Source: Ganoderma boninense (taxonomy: Eukaryota > Basidiomycota > Agaricomycetes > Polyporales > Polyporaceae). Taken from it: DNA of 64,000 nt. The position numbers and the translations under genes were made by a program. This document shows positions 12,346 through 23,436 of this stretch, piece by piece. The notes beneath the pieces are model-generated. The model was not told where the DNA came from and ran no database searches. It saw only the letters and a list, made by a program, of their open reading frames with translations. Position 1 is the first letter of the stretch, and each line of letters begins with the position of its first letter. The stretch lies in assembly GCA_002900995.3 (NCBI GenBank), contig CM035315.1, positions 419,967 to 483,966 on the forward strand, read 5' to 3'.

Positions 12346-14903
12346 CGCTCAACCTCCTATATGCCTGGGCATTGATTGTGATACTTACCTGATGGACTCA
12401 AACTCCAACTTCGATCCAACCGAAAGCAGCACCAACCATGGCTCTGCAACTTCGAGACTCCGCGGGGGAAGGTGAGCTTTTCCTGTTGAATTAATAGCCT
12501 GGCTTGGTCCAGGGCTACAATACGTCCCATGACATGAGATATACCCAACGACGTGGTCCCGAAGAGACAAGAGACAGTCAGAACAGCAGGAGAGCAGAGG
12601 CGCTTACACGGAGGAGAATGGGGGGGGGGTGCAGGGTGCGACTCGGATTAGACGCACGTGGCACTTCGCTGCACTCGAACCCCTACACCCTTGCAGCTTC
12701 CTTTCATCCCTCAACGCTCGAGTGGACCAACATCCATACTGCATTCCACGCATACATCCTCGATGTGAGCCTTTGCTTGGGCGCAACATCTCGCGCATTC
12801 ATGGAACGAAAACGCAGGAAAACACTACCCTTCGCGCTTTCCGCTGCCTCCCTTGATGTCGGTAAGCCCCAATTTCTGTGTTTCTTCGGATTTTGCTTAC
12901 CAATCGGTCCTTCGACTGTCATGATCCACTAAAGCCCCCCATAGGGTCGTGCTCGCTAGTCCCGCCCATGCGGGCATGGCCCGAACTCTGTCGACCGTGC
13001 TGGATGTTACAGTACACCATCTCGAAGCTACCGCATTCTTGCAACCGAGCTGTCCCCCCGTCCCGCCCAGGGAATATGACTCCAGGCGGTTCACGACCGC
13101 GCAAGAAGTGCCCAGGTACTGACACCAAGTGAGTGCATGTCCTCCGAAGGTCGCTAGATGGAAGGGTGACCCGGTTGTTGTGTCTTGAGGTAGGATAATC
13201 TATTGTTGACAGGACTTCGGTGGTGCTGGTCTCAGGAAAGGGCGAAGGTGGTGGTACGGCACAGTGCAGGTATCGCGACCCTCGGTCAAGGAAAAGCTTT
13301 CGTCTCGGACGTCACTTCCGTACGTCCGTTCATCACACCCACCCAATCAGCCGTCTAACGCTGCACGGGAGTCGTCTAAACCCAAGAATATCTGACTGAG
13401 CTGAGACGTTGCGGTGCGTCGTATGTCCTGGTCTTTCTGACTGAGGTACTCCTGCATTGTTGTTCACGAGACCGCATCGTTGCAATGCTCCAAGAGTGCA
13501 ACCCCGCTCACTTATGGTGCGCCTTCCCCCTCCTTATCCCTCAAACCGCAAAGCCCATCCACACCTCTCCCTCCTCCCCGTTACGCATGTGTATGCGCCT
13601 AGGTTCAGCTACTGTCATTCAGAAGGCACAGTCGACCTCACCGTCCAGATGCTGGCCAGCAAGTTTTCCGTGAACGTCTGCCGCTGCGAGCAGGATCCAG
13701 GTTTCGACCATGCACACAATCTCATTTGCGCTCCCACCCATGTTCGCCGTGCAAACGGGCCCGTGCTCGGGGTCATTTTAGACCCTTCCGCATTCAGCCA
13801 AGTCCTATCGAGGCAGGTGGTAGTCGGGAACTTACTTGGCTTGCCTGCCACTGCAGGCACAGAGTAGGTGCGTGATGCACATACCTAGCCACAGCCGCAA
13901 CTCAACTCTCCGCAGTTGGATTGCTTCATGACTGCACGCTCCTCGGGCCGCCGTCTCATCTATGTTAACCTGCCTCACCCAGATTCTAGATCCTGATTTC
14001 ATGCATCCGACATCCCAACCTTGATCTCTCCCAGATGTACGCTGCCTTATCCTGATGACGACGGTAGTGGCGGAGACCGATACCGCGACGCGGTGCACGC
14101 GCTTCCGGGCAGGGGAAGCGGACAGCGAGTGCTCTCGCGGTCTAGTATCTCCTTGCCCCTAGGTGTTTGTTTGTGCTCTCCTTGTTCAACTGAGCACTCG
14201 GTGAGTTGCATGCAGATCTTACGACAGTCTATTGGCAATAAAGCTCAGTTTTCCAGGTTGTCCTTGCGTAGTGCTGGCGGCGTGTGCCACTATTGTTACC
14301 TTCCTTTGCTGCGCCGTTGTACATATTCGAATTCTCTCCCGCGTTCCCGCGTCGCATATCTTATGGTATCGTCGATCTGGTGTATGCGAATTCACGGGCC
14401 GTAACGATTGAGCTTCTATAGTCCTCCCCTCTTCCGCGTCTCCGGCTCGGACTCCACTGAGATGTGGATGGAGGGTGGGGTTAATCAGCACGCTGCCTTG
14501 CAAGGATCCTGCTGTAGCTCATGTATCTCGCCGCCGGCGTCTTCCCCCCTGAGGCCTGCGAGTTGCGTGGCTCTGCAGTAGCGTCCTCACGAGATCGTTG
14601 TTTGCGTTCGTGTGATTCATGCCGCCGTGTAGTTAGGTAAGGCATTGGGCTCACGTACATCGTCGCAGATTTATGGGGCTGAGCGTTTGTCGTCGCCGTG
14701 CTCTAGGCAGTTCTTCACGCTTAATACACTCAGTCTGGTCCGCGCGAGCCTGTGCACGGGACTCTTCGGTGTGGCGGTTTGAATGCCCCGCACCCACCAA
14801 TTCCTACAAAAATAAATGCAAATTTCCATTGCCGTACCTCCAAAAGATGAAATCATGAGTATGAAGTAACGAAGGATTCTGCAAGAGTCATGAGTACTAA
14901 TTT
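12346..14903. other. No assignable gene
   Basis: Short frames only. An upstream exon of the ubiquitin-like locus may lie at about 12390-12470 (-), ending at a GTAAGT donor, but it has no recognisable sequence. I see nothing supportable in the rest. Confidence 0.3.
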
Positions 14904-17470
14904 CTAAGTCGCTTCTCCATCCTCCGGTTCACTGTTCGTTGACACATTCGAAGATCCATCATGCGTGGTATCTTGCACATTCCGAAGAAGGTTATCTAGG
15001 GTGTCTTGTAGCACACTGGATGGCGCGAGATGGAACCCAGTGCAGATGTAGTTACACATGTGCGAGGAGATGAAATCTTGAAGACCCCTTGACCCATGGT
15101 CCCCGACACCGGAAGTCCTGGAATGAGCAAGAAGATGAGCGAAAACACTATCTGAGAGTACCCGGATACTTTACCCGTCCACAGTATGTGTCATAGGGTC
15201 AAAAAGAGTGAGTGACAACTTTCCTTCAGCGCTGGCATTGTTTGACCCTAAACAACTCCGATTAGGAAGCAAAAATGGGATCCATGGAAGGATGGAACTT
15301 GCCTTGGATATCCGCGAAAATGTACTGACAAGCCGTCTGCTCAGCGATAAAATGAGCGAAAGCTGCCATTGTCAGGGATCGCAAATCGCTGCGAGTAGTC
15401 GAGCCGAGTGTGCCACTGAACTTCACCACGGTCGAAACGAGCCGACGAGGTTCAACAAGATATACTTCTTCGACCACTGAAGATAGTTCTGGCCCCTCGT
15501 GTTGCTCGATACCTTGGAGTTCGCCCATACCCACATCTTCACCGTCTGCCGTCGTCGCCTTGTAGATCTTAATGAGGAACCCCTCGGTGACGTTGAATTC
15601 TGCAAGTCGCATATCGGGATGGATATATAAGTGCTAAGCCGCGAAAGCAGACTTGTAAGATGAACCCGAGACCTCAATACCTTCTTCGAAGGCAAGCGAC
15701 TTGAACTTCTTAGCAAAGTAGTCCATTCGCTTCAGTCGAATCAGATCTGCGGTGAGAACATTGACTGCCTGCGAAATAGGGATCAGTTCGGATCTGCCGC
15801 TGCCCACATTGACCAGCTTCTTGGCAACGTAAGCTTGACCGCCGATCTGGAGCTGAAGCACAATGTATGGGTAATCCGCCTAAACAGAAGACTCTAGAGG
15901 GATCCTCATACCCCAAACACGTCCTTCGTATTTCCGCGTTCATAAGCGTTAAGATCGAGCGTCCTGGTCTCCAAGAAACCAGATATGAGAGAGGTTTCTT
16001 CCATGAGCGTTGGGGTCCCTGTATCATCAGATACGAGACAAGTGGTTTTCTTGAAGTGGATTTCGGTAACGGATAGCGTCGGGGGGGTTTGAGCAAGTAT
16101 ATTTCCATCCGCGATGAAAGATGAGCGGAGCAGCTGCGAGGACGATGCCTGGGAGGACATTCTCTCTAAAACGTAGGTTAGTATCATCTAAACTTTGCGC
16201 ACATCAAGAAACCAACGAACCTCGAGGGCGTTTGGGAGCGGAAGTGCTACCAGGAGCCGACGCCTTGCGTTTTGAACCCGCCTTCCCAACGGTCAAAAGC
16301 TCAGGATCTCCGGTGCGAGCTAAATACTATCCAGCACATGAATTTCCGCTACAGAGAGTGACAACTATGAGTAAGGAATTACCTGGCCAACGTTGATATA
16401 GATCTCAACGCTAAAGGCGTACGGCTTCAAGTTAGCCTTACTCTTGCGCTGTGCGTGCTTCGGAAGTACAATGTACGTATCGCGGTATTCGGGCGTGTTG
16501 TAGGTCTGATACCACTGAGCGACCGTCATGACGAGGTTGTCAGTCGGAAAGACAAAGTTATTAGGAGCACGTAGGCTGGTCTCCTCTCTGTTTGAGCAGA
16601 CGATTACTCAGATTACGACTTTGTCAGGTTACCAGTATAATCGAAGCGTACTCAAGTAATGGAGCACAATAAATCTCGGTCCATCGACCGTTGACCTCCT
16701 TGACTATGCGAGAACGGAGGGCTATCCGAAATTAGGGGGTCAGACGAAGTAGTGAGTGATTTAATGAAGGTAACTCACCTAGCATTGTTTGGCCTTCGGG
16801 GAAGGAGATAACGCCAATGCCCAACATCTGGTCCGGATGCTTCGTATAATCACTGCGCCGACATTCGTAGTAGACAGTGCAATAGGCCATCTGCGTTCGC
16901 TGGGAGGAGGATCCGATACCCTGAGCGGCGCGAATGGCCTGCAACTCTTGAACGGGCGTCGCAATCCCGAGGGAAGGATGTCCATCGGAATTGCTTGGGG
17001 GCTTGTTCAGCTTTACCGCGAGGTTCGCGTGTCGACGCTGAGCCCCACGATCACGGTCTTGATCAGAGAGTCCTGCCTCGTAGTTGGCTGTTGTCGCAGT
17101 ATAGCCAGTCAGTTGCAATAGCAAACCACGGTGTGGACCAACGCACCCGCTCGCCGACATGTGCCGCAAGGGTCCGTTATCATCGTGCCGCAAATCCCGC
17201 ACTCGCCGCATTGAACGTAATTCGCCTAAGGTGCGACATTAACATGCGTTCCAAAGCCAAAGACGCAAGACTTACCCTGATGTCGTCCTTCTGGCTGCTC
17301 GTCGTTTCTGAGTCCTGCAACTTGATGCATAAGGGACAGAGTTGTCCCCCGGGTTCCATCCGACGAAAGACAACCTGACACCCGTTGTTCACGTTCTGAG
17401 GACCACCACATGGATCTGTGTTGTTTGGCTCTCGGTATTGGACTGGGGGTCGGCGATATGGAGACGCCAT
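14904..17470 (-). CDS. Alpha-type (atypical) protein kinase, 648 aa, complete
   Basis: Eleven exons join in frame: 17276-17470, 17147-17225, 16779-17087, 16652-16703, 16383-16587, 16221-16299, 15912-16165, 15666-15879, 15303-15599, 15175-15223 and 14904-15117, totalling 1947 nt with the stop. The N-terminus carries a Cys cluster (CQVVF, LCPLC, then QCGECGICG, PCGTC), probably zinc binding. A middle region contains MAYCTVYYECRRS. The C-terminal third is an alpha-kinase domain: QAYVAKKLVNVGSG (ATP-binding Lys), YLVEPRR, VVKFSGT, FADIQG, TLFDPMTHT, and a closing GDHG...SSHMCNYIC with the His/Cys zinc ligands of this fold. Such kinases phosphorylate Ser/Thr on helical substrates and are expanded in Agaricomycetes. 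The intron after ADIQ has a GC donor (G|GCAAGT). The gene is divergent from 18037. Confidence 0.9.
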
Positions 17471-18036
17471 GGGGCGAAGTGTCGAGCGGATAGATGAGAT
17501 CGAGGGAAGAGGAAGAATGAGTGATGGACATTCCGATTTCGAGGCACATTATATCGTACCTTGGTGATGGCTCAGACTCGTGAATGGGTGATTCCTCTCT
17601 CGCGTGCCACTCGAAGCAACCGACGCAAATGTCAACTGTCCGACGGCGGTCGGGCTGAGCTAATCTAAAGCGGCGTTTTCACAGGTCCGAATGAAATTTT
17701 TGAAACCGCACAGCCCAGGAAACCTGGCAGGGTCGGAGGCACAGCGCCATGACATACAGGGTCCACGGTACCGAAGGACATTGCCTCAGAGTCATCGAGG
17801 TATCGGGTAGCTGAGGACGACCGGTGAGAATGATAGACTGCGAGTGATGGGTAGCACCCCTGTGGGGGGGGCACAACGTGAGTCAAGTTCTGCTCGGCGA
17901 GAGGAGCTGGCTTACCCTCTAGACATGATATTTGCCGCCCTTGGTATCTTTAAGAATCCCTAGGATCTGCTGTGTCAACGATGTTCCGTTCCTCTCTACT
18001 TCTCTCTCTCATCTTCCCACAATTGCCCCTCTGACC
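17471..18036. promoter_or_regulatory. Bidirectional intergenic region between kinase and Cys/His gene
   Basis: This is the 566-bp spacer between two divergently transcribed genes. A CT-rich leader (about 17990-18030) precedes the rightward start. No clear TATA box or operator can be named. Shared regulation is inferred only from the arrangement. Confidence 0.4.
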
Positions 18037-18539
18037 ATGGGAGGTACGTTTCCCGTGGTCATCTCCTCGAAAGTCACCCAATCCCAATCCATGATCGTGC
18101 TATGCAGCCGAGCGTAAACGTGAACGTGAGGATCTTCCTCAGCACTCCAGCTCCGGCGAAAGCCTAGCCATGCATGAAGGCAAGTGCAATCAGTAGCTCA
18201 CTTAGTCGACACTACTCTTACCAACTGGCCTATTTAGCAGAGGCATCCGATTCTGGGGCCACGCCCAACTCGCCGCCTAAGAAAAGGACAAAAAACTCGG
18301 CGTCAGGTGAAGACATCGACATGGGCATTATAACGGCAGGGCATACGTACGCGGACAACCTCATGCTCTTGTTGAGACTGGACTACATGAAGGGTGGGTT
18401 GACGGAGGATGAGCTGTCGTCCATATTGTGCAAGTGCACAGGATGCAGCAGAATATTCACGAAGCATATGTTTTACACATACCATTCGCATGCCTGTCCA
18501 TCCGACCCGAAGGCTTCTCCTTACCTTTCTCAAGATTGA
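18037..18539 (+). CDS. Small Cys/His-rich, probably nuclear protein (126 aa)
   Basis: Three exons, 18037-18043, 18108-18179 and 18238-18539, give 381 nt with the stop. The second intron uses a GC donor (GAAG|GCAAGT), the only splice choice that keeps the frame. The protein has a basic patch PPKKRTK that could act as a nuclear localisation signal, an acidic segment, and a C-terminal CKCTGC...H...H..H.C cluster that may bind zinc. I do not recognise a named family. Its head-to-head position with the alpha-kinase suggests a possible link, but this is inference. Confidence 0.6.
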
Positions 18540-19670
18540 GATATATATCTCCTCTTTGCTGCAACAATAGACTGTATTCAAATATCGGGAGTAGGCATGC
18601 TTATTCGACTCTTCTGGCGCGGATGTGGCTTGTGAACATACCCAGTTGTTGTTCAGGTGTTCTCCATCCGAGTTTGGGCACCGTGTAGAGTACAATGCCT
18701 GACACTCGAGGGCGCTGAGTTCACTTGATCGTTGTCCTATAAACCTCCAGATCATGTCGCGACGAAGAGATCATGGAGTTCGTCTGACTGGGGTGAGGTG
18801 AGAAGCGGTGAAGCGAGAGAGAGGGACCCAACCACGTCTGTATACGCGAATGCTCTGAGTTGAAGGGTGTCTGAGCAGGGACATGGTGCAGAAGACGTGA
18901 GGGAGGCCAGTGTACACTTGCTCCTCGCCTCTATGTCGAATGTGCGGTCGGAGCGTTCATGGCTAGGGTCATACTTGAACGAGTCAGGCTTCGTGCTAAT
19001 ATTGTCCCTCAAAACTTCAAGTCTACTAGACACTTCAATGGTGCGCGCATGTGTTCCTAAACAAGCCTCGAGCTTGAGACGCATAAGGAGCTGATGTGTC
19101 TTCGGTACGTACCTGACTGTGGATACTACGGACCCGTCGTCCTTCCTTCCCTTCGTTCCTCACATCTACCCCTATTGCGCCCTAAACCACTCCACAGCTT
19201 GTAGGGGAGCTTGTTTCATGAGACCTATTTTTTTTTCAACTGGCGTCCGAGTCCTAGACATTTTGCCGGGATAATCGTGGAAGTTAACAGTCGGCGGGTA
19301 GCAGGACAATATATGTCAAGTGATGGGGTAGCACCTCGCAGCATTAGGATTGGGCAAGTTATGGAAGGGGGAAGGAGCAGCCTTCGAGTTGGCCTCGTAG
19401 CAACTAGAGGCAACGAGCGGAAGACAGGCCAGCAGGGAACGCCCAGTGACCGCAGCGTTGCGGGCGTTCATGCATCTGACGCCCCCTTCTGCCTCATCGC
19501 TTCGCGCGCCGCCATGGCAGAAAAAACAAGCACAAGAACCGGTTAAGATAAGACACTTGAACCACGCAGAAGGGATGGGTAACCTTCTCGGGGTTATCAG
19601 TTCGCAAGGTACTGTAGAGCGTGGTCAAAGAATTCGCTAACACGTTGGGTACGGGCCTGGTACGTGTACA
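18540..19670. other. No assignable gene
   Basis: A 110-codon minus frame at 18752-19084 has no recognisable motif. No splice structure could be supported. The right side ends at the outer edge of the inverted integrase transposon copy. Confidence 0.3.
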
Positions 19671-20650
19671 TACATTGTCACATCACAAATGCAACGTCGC
19701 GGATGATAGTCCAGTTGAACTGACTCCAAACTAAACAACGAGTGATAATACCGAACGACTCAATCTAAATGTTCCGAGCACGTAGAACATTAACCATGGT
19801 TGTAAAGACTGTCCAAGCAGTGGTCAGAGTGATACGAGGATAATCAAGATCAGCATATGCAGAGTCAGCCATGGCCTGGAACTCGGGGGTTACAAACTGG
19901 TATGCTTGTTGCCTCGATTTCTCGCCACCGATCTGTTCCCGCAACTCCTGAATCATATCTGGACGGACGTGAACACGACAGTCTCTAGCCGTGGGACGGG
20001 CGTGTGCAGGGCAAGTCCAAACCTGCATGGGAGATGTTCCAGAGGGAAGGTCCTTCTGCTTTTGCCGACGAATTGTATGATTGTTCCAGTATTCGCGATA
20101 TTCATCCAAACGCTCCTGGAGGAGTGGCGGCCACAACCAGTTGAACACGTTCCTGGTGAACGCAGGGTTCAGGTACCGGTCATGAAAGAAATGAGTAGAC
20201 ACTCACTTATGCAACTGATCATTCGGGTCAAATTGGGCCGTGCCACTGAGGATGATATCGCGTATATTGTGACCTTCGCCCTCGCGCAGCCCATAACCAA
20301 AAACCCTCGATAGGGGTGTTGTGCTTGCTCTGAACCTGGACGCAAAGGCTTGAATTCGTCCTCCTGCCGTAGCTCTGGCGCGCATCCTGCCTGTAAAGTG
20401 TGGTCGCGTACACATGGATTCACGGAGGTCAGGTACGACACAAGCCAGAACCGCACCTGAGAAGCTTCTGGAATTCCATCATTTTGCCTGTTTCTGAACC
20501 TTTGTCGCACGACGGTCATTGGAACAGCTGGAATGGATGAATCGTCAGCGTTGATCGACACTGAGAAGACTAAGCAACTTAATTGCACTTGCCACCGTAA
20601 GTTTGAGCAAAATCCAGATGAAGATTGTGCACATGTGACGCAAGGCGAAC
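19671..20650 (-). mobile_element. Integrase transposon, copy 2, inverted and truncated by a gap
   Basis: This is a near-identical, reverse-complement copy of about 1390-2373. It carries the last integrase exon (stop at 19765), the preceding exon with the SKHNTPIEGFW-type Glu region, and the intron with VVSDKG remnants. Close to the gap it shows several one- to three-base indels relative to copy 1 (about 20230-20530). These break the frame and may be low-quality assembly rather than true decay. Its outer end, past the stop at 19765, matches copy 1 up to the gap at 2374. Confidence 0.8.
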
Positions 20651-20750
20651 NNNNNNNNNNNNNNNNNNNNNNNNNNNNNNNNNNNNNNNNNNNNNNNNNN
20701 NNNNNNNNNNNNNNNNNNNNNNNNNNNNNNNNNNNNNNNNNNNNNNNNNN
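20651..20750. other. Assembly gap (100 N)
   Basis: One hundred N separate integrase copy 2 from a truncated carboxylesterase. Both flanks end inside a gene. Confidence 0.95.
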
Positions 20751-21752
20751 CAGGCGGTATCCGATGTTCACCCACACCTCCGCCCGCTCGGCGGCGATGT
20801 ACTGCGCCTGCCCCTTCAGCCCATGCGGGAGCCGAACTGCAAGAACCTGCCGGAGCAGAAGCATTGCAAGAAGCAGGTGTCAATTCGCGTCACATCATAC
20901 TGAACGCCGTCGATCGCCCGCGTTGTGACGTAGACGACGACGAACTAGGGGCGCGGGCGCCCGGACGTAAGCACTTACCCGCCGTGGATGTAGACTTTGA
21001 CAGGGAAGCCGGTCTGCGCGGGGAACGACGGAGGGGCGACGATGTTCACGAACAACCTGCCAGTGCGAGCGGGGCCCGAGAGGGCCCGAGCCATGATGCA
21101 CGATGATTATGAGTGGGATGCGGGATCGTTGCGCGAATGAAAAATGAAATCCGACTCTCACGGATCTTCGCTGGGCACACCGAGGCCGACCTTGTCCTCG
21201 TGCGGCGTCCCTGATTGATGCGTGAAAAGGCATGTGATATTAGCGGCGCTCATCGCATGCTACTTATCGCATGGCATTCGATGCCCTCGCGTGTTCCTGG
21301 CGACGCACGAACCTCTGGCCTGCCCGTCGTTCTTGGGCTGAACCGCATCTGCAATTTGTGCGTCCGTGTCACGACGAAACACAAAAGAAAAGGAAGATCA
21401 GCATGGGATTAACGCAACGCTCGCTTGCCACGGATGGCGATAGATGGAGGTGGATCCAGGATGGAACGGCGCACATTTGCTCTCGAGGATGTACTCCTTC
21501 TCCTCGTACCGGAAATCAGGCGGGAGAGGCTCGGGATCCGCAAACCTCGTTGGCGGGAGTGCGTATGGCACCTCTGATGCCCGGCGAACATTGAGCGATG
21601 CTGAAAATTGCAGGCGATGAATGGCGACACAGACCTAGGAAGACGGCTGCTCCGTTTGCAGCGCGGCGGCCATGGATGGTGCCGTACTGTGTTTCCGCGG
21701 AGACTGTCGCCTTTGATCGCGCGAGCCCCCCGTGGAGGTGGGCCTGCGACAT
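20751..21752 (-). CDS. Type-B carboxylesterase family, 5' part, cut by the gap
   Basis: Six exons are readable: 21635-21752, 21475-21573, 21313-21348, 21162-21210, 20979-21056 and 20751-20846 (running into the gap). The start is MSQAHLHGG at 21752. Family marks in order are TQYGTIHGRRA, VPYALPP, RYEEKEYI, SEDPLFVNIV, FPVKVYIHGG (oxyanion-hole region), QYIAAERAEVWVN and IGYRL. The catalytic Ser elbow would follow and is missing. One base is lacking in a C run at about 20828, which shifts the frame between FGS and HGLKGQAQ. This close to a gap, it may be a sequencing error. Family members hydrolyse esters and many are secreted. No signal peptide is evident here. Confidence 0.8.
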
Positions 21753-22430
21753 GCTGATGATGCGAGATGGTCCTAGACTGCTGTCGTATGGCGCAGGATG
21801 TCGATGGAGCCTTCAACGTTCAACGTCCGCCGCCTGTCGTCGCTCGTCGTCCGATAACGAAGATTGCCGAGATACTCGACGAACCTGTGACATGGATGAC
21901 CAATGGAGGACCGTGTTTAGAAAGCCTTTCGCAGCCTTTCGCCTGAAGGTTCTCGAGAGCCGACACGACGGGCAATCTCCAGTTTTGGCCGGTAGAAAAG
22001 CCGCAGAAAAGTCCTGTCACGAGTTTGCCCGTTTTGGCGGCTTTTCTCACAAAATCTCTCTGGGAAGACAGGAAACATGCGCGGCCGCTTTTCTTCGGCC
22101 TCTCGACGGTCAAAAAGGTTTCCAGCGTTCAAAACTGTTCTTCGGCAGAAATGGTATGACTAGGGTCTCCTGACACATGGCTTTTCGACGGGACAAAAGG
22201 GGTTGTCGGACATTGCCGATTGAACCACTTTTTGCCGCGAGGAAAGTGGCTGCGCAGGTTACCATTTTAAGAACTTCTCCACGTCATAGTACCAAAACTG
22301 TGGCCCGGCGTGACATGTTCCATCATCCCCTCCTTCTCGACGATAGGAAAGGCGAGGGCTAAATTGAAAGCTCATCCATCACGTTTTCTCTCGAAGAGAA
22401 CTTTTCCCCCCCAATGAAATCTACGAGGGA
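21753..22430. other. Upstream region of the carboxylesterase
   Basis: No gene is recognised. Short purine-rich and AAAAG-type runs occur at 21915-22140. This stretch would include the esterase promoter, but no element can be named. Confidence 0.3.
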
Positions 22431-22499
22431 TGTAAGGCTGATGTCCGCGTGATTAGAACTGTTTCCTTTTCTGACATACAAAAGTTGCGACAACAGAAC

Positions 22500-23430
22500 C
22501 AGCAGGAACGGAAAGTTCGGACTGGGGAACACTGAGGTACAGCACGGACGAGGTGGGAAAGGAAATCACGGGGGGTCGACGCAAGAGGGAAAGGGTGTGG
22601 CATGACGGGGCAGGGCAGCAATGTAGGGGGGTCTAGTCCGTCCGGAAAGAGAGCGATGTGCGCTGGAGGGGAGGGATGCGAGAGGAAGCAACAGGGGACA
22701 ATGCGAAAGGGAAGAGACGCGGGATGGTGTGAAAAGGGAGCGACGTGGGAGCGAGTGGAAGGGAAATGACGAGGCAGGGGAGCAGCGAGGCAGGGGAGTA
22801 GCGACGATAGGATTGATGTACGCGATACGACTCCAGGAAAGTGAATTACAGGAGGAGGCAGATGTAGAGGGGAGCGATGGAGGAAGGCTGCAAGACGCGC
22901 AGGAGGGGTACGAGACAGAAGGGTGTGAGGCAGCGTGGGACGGATCGGAAGGGGGCGGTGCAAGCGGGGAGCAGCATGGACGGGAGCGGCGTGGACAGGA
23001 GTGATGGGCGCGAGAGCAACTCGGTGAAGTGCGACACAGGGGTGCGCGCGCCGCAGGGGGGGGGGGGGGTCGACGATGCCAGATGGCGGCGACGTGGAAG
23101 GGGGGGGGGAGCGGAGCGTGTGCGCGACCTCGGCGAAGCGCGATACAGGAGGAACGCATGCGCGCCGAAGGATGCGGGGGGGTACGACGCGACGTGGATG
23201 AGGAGCGGAGCGGAGCGTGCGAGACCAACTCTATGACAAGAAGGGGTGTGTTTGGGCGCTGCAGGATGCGGGAGGTACGACCATACGAGAGGGCGCCGAC
23301 GTGGGAGGCGAACGGAGCGACGTGGACCGGAGCGATGGGCGCGATATGGCAGGAAGGGGGCAGGAAGAGCTTAAACGAGGGCAGCAGAAAGAAGCCGGAC
23401 GGTGCTATGTGGCTACGCGCATCCTCTCTG
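22500..23430 (+). repeat. Purine-rich low-complexity tract
   Basis: The + strand is strongly G/A rich, with imperfectly repeated words such as GGAGCGATGG, GAGGCAGGGGAG and GCGACGTGGA, plus G runs of 10 or more (about 23056-23067 and 23101-23109). Long open frames on both strands are products of the bias and were not called as genes. Confidence 0.6.
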
Positions 23431-23436
23431 TTAGTC

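Noticed and set aside
22566..23228. A 220-codon minus frame rich in Pro, Ser and His
   Set aside because: It is a product of the strongly purine-biased low-complexity tract, with open frames on both strands.
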